Shown one piece after another: positions 52,838 through 61,309 of a stretch of 64,000 nt of DNA. The DNA comes from Pirellulaceae bacterium (GTDB lineage: Bacteria; Planctomycetota; Planctomycetia; Pirellulales; Pirellulaceae), in assembly GCA_022448315.1 (NCBI GenBank), contig JAKVCA010000002.1:3149-67148 (forward strand), in the 5' to 3' direction. A program made the translations under genes and the position numbers. Under the pieces are notes generated by a model, which worked only from the letters and a program-made list of their open reading frames with translations, was not told the origin of the DNA and ran no database searches. Every line of letters begins with the position of its first letter. Positions within the stretch are counted from its first letter, which is position 1.

Positions 52838-54619
52838 CTACCTGTAGCCTTGAGTGATGGCTTCTATTTGAGGTATGCCGGGAGGCGATGGCATGTTTGA
52901 CGGGCGCGATAAATCAGATTGCATCGTGGAATTGCTGAAACCTGATGGGCCCGAGACGTGTGCCCTTTCCAACGCGTGATGAGATCTAAGGTTGAGCGGA
53001 TCATCCCAATTGGCCGTAGGTCGAACCGAACGTCCAAGCCGACTCTCAATTCGATTCAGCAGATAAAACTCGAAGTCTGATGGCGGAATGACTTCGGAAC
53101 CCGGCAGTGGCCCCAGTTGATCGGAAGACATGCCGTTCACCACGTAGGGCGTCACCAGAACCACCAGTTCCTGCTCGCGTTGCTCGCTGCTGGCGTTGGA
53201 AAACAAAGGGCTCAGATACGGCGCGTCTCCCAAGATCGGGATCCGTTTGGTCGAATTGGAAGAGAACTTGTCGAGTAACCCTGCAAGAGCGAGGGTCTGA
53301 CCCTCACGAAGTTCAACGGTCGTCGACGCCGATCGGGAACGGAAGCCGGGAACGGTTCCGTCTCCCAGTTCGCGGTCCACCGAACTGACTGTCGGTGCGA
53401 CTTGCAAGCGGATGATGCCGTCGTCAAGGATGTTCGGTGTGAACTCGAGCTGGACGCCAAACGGTCTGAATTCCGAACTCGGCGCCCCTTGGGTGCCGAG
53501 CAACTGATAGCCAACTTCACCGCCAACCAGGAAGCTGGCCATATGGCCATTCATGGCCACCAGATTGGGTTCCGACAAGACCGTGGTCACACCGTTGGTT
53601 CGAAGTGCCTTGAAGCTCGCCTGAAAATCCCCATTTTCAAAGATCGCGATGTTGCCCCCGGATTGCCCAAGCATGTACGTCAGGAAACTCCCTGAACCCG
53701 TCGTGATCTGGAGGTCCGCGCCGATCTCACGCAGTGCGGTTCGGTTCAGCTCCGCAATCACCACCTTCAGCATGATCTGCTGGGAGCCCGGAACTTTGAG
53801 AAGATTGATGATCTCCGGTTGGACTTGGTGACGACCACTCTTAACCCAACCGAGTTGATCTTTTCCAAACGCAAGGCCCTGCTGCAGGGCTGAGGCTGCT
53901 ACGGCATCTGGTGCGTCCGAATTTGGTTCCCCGACGCCCGGAACTTCGCCACCTTCCAACAGCGTTTTCCGCTGTTGTTGTAGCGCCATGGAGACGGCAT
54001 AAGCGCGTAAAGTTTCGATGATTCGATTCACCTGAAAACTGCTTCGAGCTTGGCCTTCGACCACAATGTGCTCGCGCAATTGGCCCAATCTGATCAACGC
54101 ATCGGGGTAAAGCTGTTTCAGTTGAGCTTCGACAAGTTGAAGGTCGTACCCGACGTTGATCTGGTAGGCGAAGGTCTCGCCATCCGCGGTCACGAATGAG
54201 AGATCGGTCACTCCAATCCGTTTTCCAACGATGCGAATCAGTTGAGGGCCGAGGACATCAAAATCGATTACGGTTGGGTCAGCAACACCGATGACGGCCA
54301 CACCTTCTGCCGAAGCAATCGGCTTTTTGGTGGTGATCAACCGCGACTGACCGTAAACCACTTGGATCGAGGCGTCACTGCCTTTGATGGAGTCAATGAA
54401 ACTGGACGTCGGCGCCTGATCGAAACTCGATCGCTCTCGCCGCATCGGAACTTCCGCAGATTCCATCTGTCTCGGAGGAAGTGTTTGGATCGTGTTGGAC
54501 GTCGACCGCACTTGGGGCTGGACCCGTTGCGGCACGATCTGCCCAACCACTTGTTCAACAAGCAGGCAGAACGTCACCACCATTAGGAGCGGAACGGTCG
54601 TCTTCCAACGTAGGCTCAT
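52838..54619 (-). CDS. Type II/III-type secretin, CpaC/RcpA-like (593 aa)
   Basis: The signal peptide is at residues 9-27. A CpaC/RcpA-type N-terminal domain follows (VVYGQSRLITTKKPIASAEGVAVI, then VIDFDVLGPQLIRIVGKRIGVTDL). A BON-like region follows at about 160-190 (VEAQLKQLYPDALIRLGQLREHIVVEGQA). The secretin core has QIMLKVVIAELNRTALREIGADL, VLSEPNLVAMNGHMASFLVGGEV, EFTPNILDDGIIRLQVAP, VELREGQTLALAGLL and RIPILGDAPYLSPLF. Its C-terminal tail (about 100 residues) is Pro/Ser-rich. It would form the outer-membrane pore of a Tad/Flp-type pilus or type II-like system. An AGGGA box 8 bases upstream supports the ATG at 54619. It is followed by the exported unknown and the TPR gene; no ATPase or TadB/C gene is in the window. 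Confidence 0.9.
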   Translation of the reverse strand: MSLRWKTTVPLLMVVTFCLLVEQVVGQIVPQRVQPQVRSTSNTIQTLPPRQMESAEVPMRRERSSFDQAPTSSFIDSIKGSDASIQVVYGQSRLITTKKPIASAEGVAVIGVADPTVIDFDVLGPQLIRIVGKRIGVTDLSFVTADGETFAYQINVGYDLQLVEAQLKQLYPDALIRLGQLREHIVVEGQARSSFQVNRIIETLRAYAVSMALQQQRKTLLEGGEVPGVGEPNSDAPDAVAASALQQGLAFGKDQLGWVKSGRHQVQPEIINLLKVPGSQQIMLKVVIAELNRTALREIGADLQITTGSGSFLTYMLGQSGGNIAIFENGDFQASFKALRTNGVTTVLSEPNLVAMNGHMASFLVGGEVGYQLLGTQGAPSSEFRPFGVQLEFTPNILDDGIIRLQVAPTVSSVDRELGDGTVPGFRSRSASTTVELREGQTLALAGLLDKFSSNSTKRIPILGDAPYLSPLFSNASSEQREQELVVLVTPYVVNGMSSDQLGPLPGSEVIPPSDFEFYLLNRIESRLGRSVRPTANWDDPLNLRSHHALERAHVSGPSGFSNSTMQSDLSRPSNMPSPPGIPQIEAITQGYR

Positions 54620-54922
54620 CAAAGTCCCTGAAGGTCGCTGGTTTTGATTTTGGCGATCGATACTCAATATTCACGTACGATGTGGGGGGTAAATTCCCGC
54701 ATCATCGTTGCTATCGTCAAAACGAGAACGAGGGCTGAACCGATCTTTCTAATTAATTGGCCGAACCACCGATATAATCCGAAAATGCTCGACTTTTGGC
54801 CCAGAAAATTAACATGCCAAGGTGATGCTAGCATTGCCAAATCCGGCTTGAATTGGACTCAAGCTGCGATTGATGGGAGCGTGGGGAGTGGCCTGATCAA
54901 AGTGGTCTGATTGGGGGGGTGG
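54620..54922. other. Intergenic region, 303 bases
   Basis: The region lies upstream of the secretin gene and downstream of the esterase gene on the same strand. A perfect TATAAT occurs on the plus strand (54773-54778) without a -35 box or downstream plus gene. No supported gene or terminator. Confidence 0.5.
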
Positions 54923-56176
54923 TCAGCGGGCGTGCTGATAATCCGAGCTGCCGTAGAGTTTTCCAGATTTCAGATTGATGAAGAAGGCTCGTGTTTCTTC
55001 TGGCAGTTCTCCCCGAATGGAGATCCGATCCCCGTCTTGATTCCAAGAGAGTGATTTTACGGTCCAACGGCGGTTGGGACTTTCGCCTGCGGATCGAGTG
55101 CTGTAGAGCAGGACGTCGTCGACCGATCTGGTTATAGAAAACACGGCATTCAAGGTTTGCTGTTCCAGCCGAAGACTCTCCTGTTTCAACCAGATTTCAC
55201 CCGCCTGGGTAACGCTGTCGGCGAACGCATAGCTTTCGGGACGGATCCAGCCCGCCGCGTGTCCATGGCCCATTTCGGGTACCAAAGTGAGAAGGTGCGG
55301 ACCGTTGGCTGCCTCGCAGGAACGCGCGAGGCAGTCCATGGGAAAGTGCGTATCACCTGTCCAGGACAGCCATAGAATAGGCATTTGCGCCCGTGGAAGT
55401 CGGAGCAAGGGGTCCCAGACACTGTGGTACATGCGATTGGTTCCGAGGGCGCGACCCCATTGATTGTCTGCGTTTTCAAGTCCGCCGCATCCGTAGGTTG
55501 GGATAATGAAGTTGAAGCGTTGGTCGATTCCCGCCACCGTCGAAGCAATCACGCCGCCCCATGAAATTCCCATCAGCCCAATACGTTCTGGATCGACCTG
55601 CGGCAAATTCGCCAGTAGTGAATACGCTAGGATCGTATCGGCGACGGCGTGGTACATCCACTGATCCTTCAGCGGTGCCTCAGTGTCCTGATAGATGCCT
55701 ATCCGATGCGGGCCCTTCCATTCGTGACTCATCCAGCCACGCATTCCGTTGCCGCGACGTTGATCCGTCTGTCCCTCGACAGCGATGCTGATGGCGACGT
55801 AACCTCGGTCATTCCAAAGTTTCACCCATTCCTTGAACGCCGTGCCTCCGCCGCCATGGACGAGAACAATTGCGGGAAACCGTTTCGGGGCATCCTGAGA
55901 CTCAGGCGTTGCGTTGGTTTCGGAGGGAAAACCGAGCCACGCGAAAACCCGGGTTGCCCGCCCCTGCCACGAAAGACCCTCGTAAAAAATCGCGGAGAGC
56001 CGAGCGTCTGACTCAAAGCCTTCGGCCACGTAGGTTTTTGGAGGCTCAGTAAGTTCGCCAAGTTCTTCAACCTGCCGACGAAACTCTTCAAAGTTTTGGG
56101 CGCTAAGCGAGGCAAGGAACTCTGGCGTTGAAAAACATAACAACCCGAGGGATACCATGATTTTGAAGAGCGACAT
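54923..56176 (-). CDS. Exported alpha/beta-hydrolase, acetyl-xylan-esterase/dienelactone-hydrolase-like (417 aa)
   Basis: The signal peptide is at residues 1-26. The hydrolase fold shows an HGGGG oxyanion element at 107-111, nucleophile elbow GISWGG with Ser205, Asp candidate in WTGDTHFPMD and His in EMGHGHAAGW. About 100 residues after the fold (about 320-415) form a further beta-rich region (VLLYSTRSAGESPNRRWTVKSLSWNQ). It resembles the large family of planctomycete secreted esterases often near sulfatases (Abhydrolase/AXE1-type); deacetylation of glycans is the likely role. A TTGGAG box about 10 bases upstream supports the ATG at 56176. It stands alone, divergent from the PSCyt1 gene at 56540 across 363 bases. 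Confidence 0.87.
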   Translation of the reverse strand: MSLFKIMVSLGLLCFSTPEFLASLSAQNFEEFRRQVEELGELTEPPKTYVAEGFESDARLSAIFYEGLSWQGRATRVFAWLGFPSETNATPESQDAPKRFPAIVLVHGGGGTAFKEWVKLWNDRGYVAISIAVEGQTDQRRGNGMRGWMSHEWKGPHRIGIYQDTEAPLKDQWMYHAVADTILAYSLLANLPQVDPERIGLMGISWGGVIASTVAGIDQRFNFIIPTYGCGGLENADNQWGRALGTNRMYHSVWDPLLRLPRAQMPILWLSWTGDTHFPMDCLARSCEAANGPHLLTLVPEMGHGHAAGWIRPESYAFADSVTQAGEIWLKQESLRLEQQTLNAVFSITRSVDDVLLYSTRSAGESPNRRWTVKSLSWNQDGDRISIRGELPEETRAFFINLKSGKLYGSSDYQHAR

Positions 56177-56539
56177 GCGCGGCTACTCCAACCTTCGAGA
56201 ATTTTAACGTCGTTGAAAATCGGTCGCTGAGAAGGACGGGACGAAGCGATGACCCTCGATTCTAAACCGGATTTTCAAGTTCCAGGTACCATTGGCAATC
56301 AATCGGGACGATCGGCACCTTTCTAGGTCAGGTCGCGGATAACGACTTGACCGAAGTGCGTCAAAACGGTGAATGACCAACTGGCAGTTAAGATGAGATG
56401 GTGATCACGGACCATTCGGCTTAAGATCAGGGTAGCGAAGCGTTGACCTGACAAACTGGTCGCGGCATAAGATCGCGGAGTCGTCGAGGGTGGCGGAACC
56501 TTTGAGACCGCTTGTACCAAGATGGAAAATTGAGGATCG
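56177..56539. other. Divergent intergenic region, 363 bases
   Basis: The region lies between the esterase and the second PSCyt1 gene. A pair of 8-base inverted copies (GTCAGGTC at 56327-56334, GACCTGAC at 56445-56452) is 110 bases apart and might be operator-like, but the spacing makes this weak. No gene seen. Confidence 0.45.
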
Positions 56540-59500
56540 ATGAAGGCGAAATGGAAAGATACCGAGACGGCCATCCGATTTGGGCTGGCATGGATGGTCG
56601 CCGCCGTCGGTTTGAATATTGTCGAAGCACATGGCCAACAACTCGCCGTGGATTTTAACCGCGATATCCGCCCAGTGTTGGCGGAAAGTTGTTTTGCGTG
56701 TCATGGCCCCGACGAGCAGCAGCGACAGGCAGACCTGCGTCTCGACCTCCGATCGTCGGCGATCGAGTCGGGAGCCCTTACGCCGGGTTCGCCGGACGAC
56801 AGCGAGATGTTGCGACGAATTGAATCGCAGGATGAATCGGAGCAGATGCCTCCTCCCGAACATGATCCCCGGCTCACTGTCGAGCAAAAACAGAATTTCC
56901 GGCGGTGGATCAAAGAGGGTGCGCCCTATGCAGAACATTGGGCCTTCGTGCCGCCAAAGCGTTCCGTTTTGCCGGAGGTCAGCCAACCGCAGTGGGCGCG
57001 GAATGCGATCGACTTGTATGTGATGAGTCAACTCGATGCTCAGGGGCTTCAACCCTCTCCCGAGGCGGACACCTATACGCTGGTTCGTCGAGTTTATCTG
57101 GATTTGCTGGGTCGTCCGCCAACGCCTGAGGAAGCAGAGCGGTTGGTCAGCAATCCGAGCCCTGACGCGTACGATACCTTGGTCGACCACCTGCTTGGCT
57201 CAAAAGAATACGGTGAACGCTGGGCCCGCGTCTGGCTGGACCTTGCCAGGTACGCTGACACCAACGGTTATGAGAAAGATCGTGTTCGCTCCATCTGGCC
57301 TTATCGAGATTGGGTGATTCGGGCTCTGAACGAGGATGTGCCGTTCGACGAATTTTCAATCCAACAGCTCGCCGGCGACATGCTCGAGGAATCGACTGCC
57401 GAAAGCCAGATCGCGACCGGTTTTCATCGAAACACCATGCTTAATGAAGAGGGTGGGATCGATCCGCTGGAGTATCGCTTTTACGCCATGGTCGATCGAG
57501 TGGCCACGACGGGAACCGTATGGATGGGACTCTCGATCGGATGCGCCCAGTGTCACACCCATAAATACGACCCCATTTCGCATCAGGAGTATTATCAATT
57601 TATGGCACTCCTGAACAACGCCGACGAGCCTGACCTGATGGTGAAAACCGAGGAGGTGGGTTCGCAGCAGAAGCGGATTGAGGGTGCCATTCTGGAACTT
57701 GAAAAAGAGTTGCCGAAGCAGTTTCCACCTACCGAGGAAGGCGACGCGACCGAAGCAATCCGTCGCAAGGAAAACTTTGAAAAGCACTTTCAAGCGTGGC
57801 TCATCGAAGCCCGCAAGCGATCCCAACCTTGGCGGATCATGGTGCCAGCGGAATGGGAGACCAACCTCCCTCGTCTCGAACTACTTGAAGATGGCTCTCT
57901 GTTTTCGACCGGTGACATCACGAAACGAGATGAATTCGTTTTGCGGTTTCAAGTCGAGGAGGAAATGTTACCTCTAACAGCGCTGCGGCTGGAGGTCTTG
58001 CCGGACGAAAGGTTGCCGGCAGGAGGTCCGGGCAGGGCATTCTACGAGGGTCGCAAAGGCGATTTTTTCCTGAGCGAAATTGATGCAACACTTGACGAAC
58101 AAACATTGACATTCGCTTCAGGAACAGAAAGTTACGGCAAGATTTCCATTGGAAGTGGACAAGCTAAAGCCGCAAATGTTTTTGATGATGAGGGTTCGAC
58201 TGGATGGTCCACCGCTCGACGCGAAGGCGAGGCTCATCACCTTGTCCTCAATTTTTCAGAACGGCTTGATCAAAGTGGGGTTTTGGAAATCGCCATGCTG
58301 TTCGAGAGGCATTTTGCGGCCAGCCTTGGACGCTTTCGGATATCAGCAGTGGGATGCGACGGGGATGCAGTGGCCACATCGTTTTCGACTCGTGTGGAGT
58401 CCCTGTTGCAACAACCTGAGGAGCAGTGGAGTGCAGAGGATCTTGCAGACCTGCGACTGGCGTTCTGCAGAGAAGCGCCCGAGTTGGCAGATGCAAGGAA
58501 GGTCATTGAAAAACTCCGGTCCACACGCCCCTCTTTTCCAACCACCATGGTTTTTCGGGAAAGACCCGAAGACAATCCACGAGCGACCTTCCTGCATCAC
58601 CGTGGCGAGTACCTGAGTCCCCGGGATGCTGTCGCGCCTGGGCTGCCGAAGTTTTTGAGGTCGGACGACGGAGAGACGCCCCGCGATCGGCTTGCTCTGT
58701 CTCGCTGGCTTGTCAGTACCGAGAATCCTCTTGTGAATCGAGTGGTGGTCAACCGAGCCTGGCAGTCGTTTTTCGGTGTTGGACTCCACCGAGCCAGCGA
58801 TGATTTCGGGACCCAAACGGAGCCTCCACGACATCTTGATTTATTGGACTGGCTTGCCTGTGAAATGGTTGAAAAAGACTGGTCGATGAAATCACTCCAC
58901 CGATTCATTGTCACAAGCGCAACCTACCGCCAATCGTCAAACATTCCCCCTGAACTCCAGGAAGACGGGGCCAATGAGGCTCTGGCGAGAGGCTCCCGAT
59001 TCCGTGTCGAGGGGGAGATTGTCCGAGATATCATGTTGAGTGCGAGTGGCCTCCTCTCTCAGAAAATGTATGGTCCGGGCGTGCGTCCTCCTCAGCCCTC
59101 CACCGTCACCGCTGTGGCTTACGGAAGTCCTGCTTGGAAAGCTGCTGAGGGCGAGGATCGTTTCCGTCGCTCCCTCTACACCCATGCCAAGCGGACGGCG
59201 CCGTTTGCCGCTTTCACTGTCTTTGATGCGCCCACGGGCGAAAACTGTGTGGCGCGCCGGGATCGTAGCAATACGCCGCTTCAGGCGCTCACGCTGATGA
59301 ATGATGAGATGTACCTTGAGTACGCCAGGGCGTTGGCCAGGCTGGCGTGGGAACAGTCCAGCGTTTCCGATCAACGAATTGAAGTCATGTTTCGAAGACT
59401 GGTGACTCGTCCCCCCTCCGCTCAGGAGATCGGCATCATCAAGGACTACCTTGCGACACAGACGCATCGTCTGGAGCAGGGTGAGTTGGATGCCGCACAA

Positions 59501-59596
59501 ATTGCGAAACAGCCCAACGCCACAGGGGAATTTGCGGCTTGGGTGATGGTGGCGAGAGCCATGATGAATTTGGACGAAGTGATTACCCGGCCCTGA
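56540..59596 (+). CDS. PSCyt1-DUF1549-DUF1553 planctomycete cytochrome c protein (1018 aa)
   Basis: Residues 12-33 form the signal segment (ending HGQQLAVD). PSCyt1 has CFACH at 51-55 (ESCFACHGPDEQQRQ) and MPPPEHDPRLTV. DUF1549 covers about 155-370: AIDLYVMSQLDAQGL, LLGRPPTPEEAE, RVWLDLARYADTNGYEKD, IWPYRDWVIRAL, IQQLAGDML, and second heme motif CAQCH at 335-339. A central domain (about 430-680) is beta-rich. DUF1553: RDRLALSRWLVSTENPLVNRVVVNRAWQSFFG, SATYRQSSN, RFRVEGEIVRDIML, NTPLQALTLMNDEMYLEYA. A GAGGA box lies 5 bases before the ATG. The DUF1501 gene starts 13 bases after its stop, a tight operon. The architecture matches the 16486 gene, but the two are clearly diverged paralogues. Confidence 0.92.
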   Translation: MKAKWKDTETAIRFGLAWMVAAVGLNIVEAHGQQLAVDFNRDIRPVLAESCFACHGPDEQQRQADLRLDLRSSAIESGALTPGSPDDSEMLRRIESQDESEQMPPPEHDPRLTVEQKQNFRRWIKEGAPYAEHWAFVPPKRSVLPEVSQPQWARNAIDLYVMSQLDAQGLQPSPEADTYTLVRRVYLDLLGRPPTPEEAERLVSNPSPDAYDTLVDHLLGSKEYGERWARVWLDLARYADTNGYEKDRVRSIWPYRDWVIRALNEDVPFDEFSIQQLAGDMLEESTAESQIATGFHRNTMLNEEGGIDPLEYRFYAMVDRVATTGTVWMGLSIGCAQCHTHKYDPISHQEYYQFMALLNNADEPDLMVKTEEVGSQQKRIEGAILELEKELPKQFPPTEEGDATEAIRRKENFEKHFQAWLIEARKRSQPWRIMVPAEWETNLPRLELLEDGSLFSTGDITKRDEFVLRFQVEEEMLPLTALRLEVLPDERLPAGGPGRAFYEGRKGDFFLSEIDATLDEQTLTFASGTESYGKISIGSGQAKAANVFDDEGSTGWSTARREGEAHHLVLNFSERLDQSGVLEIAMLFERHFAASLGRFRISAVGCDGDAVATSFSTRVESLLQQPEEQWSAEDLADLRLAFCREAPELADARKVIEKLRSTRPSFPTTMVFRERPEDNPRATFLHHRGEYLSPRDAVAPGLPKFLRSDDGETPRDRLALSRWLVSTENPLVNRVVVNRAWQSFFGVGLHRASDDFGTQTEPPRHLDLLDWLACEMVEKDWSMKSLHRFIVTSATYRQSSNIPPELQEDGANEALARGSRFRVEGEIVRDIMLSASGLLSQKMYGPGVRPPQPSTVTAVAYGSPAWKAAEGEDRFRRSLYTHAKRTAPFAAFTVFDAPTGENCVARRDRSNTPLQALTLMNDEMYLEYARALARLAWEQSSVSDQRIEVMFRRLVTRPPSAQEIGIIKDYLATQTHRLEQGELDAAQIAKQPNATGEFAAWVMVARAMMNLDEVITRP

Positions 59597-59609
59597 GTTT
59601 AAGAAGAAA

Positions 59610-61070
59610 ATGATGATGCATAAGCCCACGCAACACCAACTCCGGCATGAAACCCGGCGTCACTTTTTTCGGAACTGCGGTGTCGGAGTCGGCAAGATCG
59701 CGTTAGCGACTCTGCTGGGGAATGCCGGTGGGAAATCCGCTCGCGGCCAGGAAGAAGATCAAACGCCTTTTGAGGTGCGTCCTACCCATTTTCCTGCTCG
59801 GGCCAAGCGGGTGATTTATTTATTCATGGCGGGTGCTCCCAGTCAGCTGGAGACGTTTGATTACAAACCCAAACTTACGGAACTGGAGGGGAAGCCGATT
59901 CCACCTTCGGTGATCAAAGGGCAGCGGTATGCGTTCATCCAGCCGGATGCCGCGGTTTTGGGACCTCGGTTCAAATTCAAAAAACACGGGCAGGCAGGAG
60001 CTGAAATCTCGGAAGTCCTGCCCCACCTTGCGAAAGTGGTCGATGATATTTCGATCGTCAAATCGGTTCACACCGACTTGTTCAACCATTCGCCCGCCCA
60101 GTTGTTCGTCAACACGGGCAGTGGGGTGCCCGGTCGTCCCAGCATGGGGGCGTGGTTGAGCTACGGACTGGGAAGCGAGGCTGATGATCTACCTTCGTTT
60201 GTGGTGTTGAAAAGTGGAGGCAGTTTAAGTGGTGGAGCGGCGATGTGGAGCGCCGGTTTTCTTCCTTCGGTCCACCAAGGGGTGCCTTTCCGAAGTCAGG
60301 GCAGTCCCATTCTTCATATAGAAAATCCCTCAGGGTTCGATACTCAAGCCCAGCGTGAATCCTTGGATGTGATCCGAAAGCTGAATCAGACGCAGCTTGA
60401 TCTGGTTGGAGATCCAGAAATTGCAACACGGATGAGTGCCTATGAAATGGCTTTTCGGATGCAATCACGCGCTCCAGAGTTGATGGACTTTACCCAGGAA
60501 AGCCGAGAAACGCTCGACCTCTACGGGGCGGACGCGAGCAACGGTCAGAAAGCATTTGCGAACAACTGTCTTTTGGCGCGGCGTCTCGCCGAACGCGGGG
60601 TGCGGTTCATTCAGGTATACCATTCCGGATGGGATCATCACAGCAATGTCGAAGGGGGGGTCAAGGGGCAATGTCGACAAACGGACCAGGCTTGCGCTGC
60701 CTTGATTCAGGATCTCAAACGGAGCGGCTTGCTCGAGGATACGCTGGTTGTCTGGGGAGGTGAATTTGGCCGGACCCCGATGGTCGAAGCGAGCGCCGCT
60801 TTGGGGCGAAACAACGGGCGGGACCATCATCCCCAAGCGTTCACCATGTGGTTTGCGGGAGGAGGGATTCGCCCGGGAGTCACGATCGGCGCAACGGACG
60901 AACTTGGCTTCAATGTTGTCGAATCACCCGTTCATGTGCATGACGTTCAGGCCACCCTTTTGCATTGTCTAGGGATCGATCATGAGCGTCTGTCCTTCCG
61001 TTCAAGGGGCCTGAATATCCGGTTGACCGGTGTTGAGGATCACCACCCGATCAAGGAAATATTGCTCTAG
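59610..61070 (+). CDS. DUF1501 protein, partner of the preceding PSCyt1 protein (486 aa)
   Basis: It begins with three Met codons (59610-59618). It has TRRHFFRNCGVGVGKIALATLL, a Tat-like signal. DUF1501 hallmarks: [127 protein letters not shown]. It belongs to the alkaline-phosphatase-like superfamily, with no proven reaction. The AAGAAGAA sequence before the first Met may act as ribosome site. It lies 13 bases after the PSCyt1 gene; both were probably exported and act together. Confidence 0.92.
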   Translation: MMMHKPTQHQLRHETRRHFFRNCGVGVGKIALATLLGNAGGKSARGQEEDQTPFEVRPTHFPARAKRVIYLFMAGAPSQLETFDYKPKLTELEGKPIPPSVIKGQRYAFIQPDAAVLGPRFKFKKHGQAGAEISEVLPHLAKVVDDISIVKSVHTDLFNHSPAQLFVNTGSGVPGRPSMGAWLSYGLGSEADDLPSFVVLKSGGSLSGGAAMWSAGFLPSVHQGVPFRSQGSPILHIENPSGFDTQAQRESLDVIRKLNQTQLDLVGDPEIATRMSAYEMAFRMQSRAPELMDFTQESRETLDLYGADASNGQKAFANNCLLARRLAERGVRFIQVYHSGWDHHSNVEGGVKGQCRQTDQACAALIQDLKRSGLLEDTLVVWGGEFGRTPMVEASAALGRNNGRDHHPQAFTMWFAGGGIRPGVTIGATDELGFNVVESPVHVHDVQATLLHCLGIDHERLSFRSRGLNIRLTGVEDHHPIKEILL

Positions 61071-61309
61071 TCAAAGGACCATTTTTTTCAGATGCGATTC
61101 CCAGAGTGGAAAATCATCAACATCGGAGCTGAGAGAAGGTTAGAATCTCTCCAACTCATGCGGCATGTTGCGGCAAACCGTGACGATATGCAAGTCGGAA
61201 CATCGACTCCAGATTGGCGAGGAAGATGGCGCGGTACCGCTCAGAGACGGTTGAGAGCCCTCCCTCGCAATGTGCTTCAAGATTTCGTAAACACCAGGGC
61301 ATTCCATCC

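Noticed and set aside
54773-54778. Perfect TATAAT hexamer
   Set aside because: It is on the plus strand with no -35 element at proper distance and no plus-strand gene downstream.
56327-56452. 8-base inverted copies GTCAGGTC / GACCTGAC
   Set aside because: The copies are 110 bases apart; chance occurrence in a 363-base spacer is plausible, so no operator is claimed.
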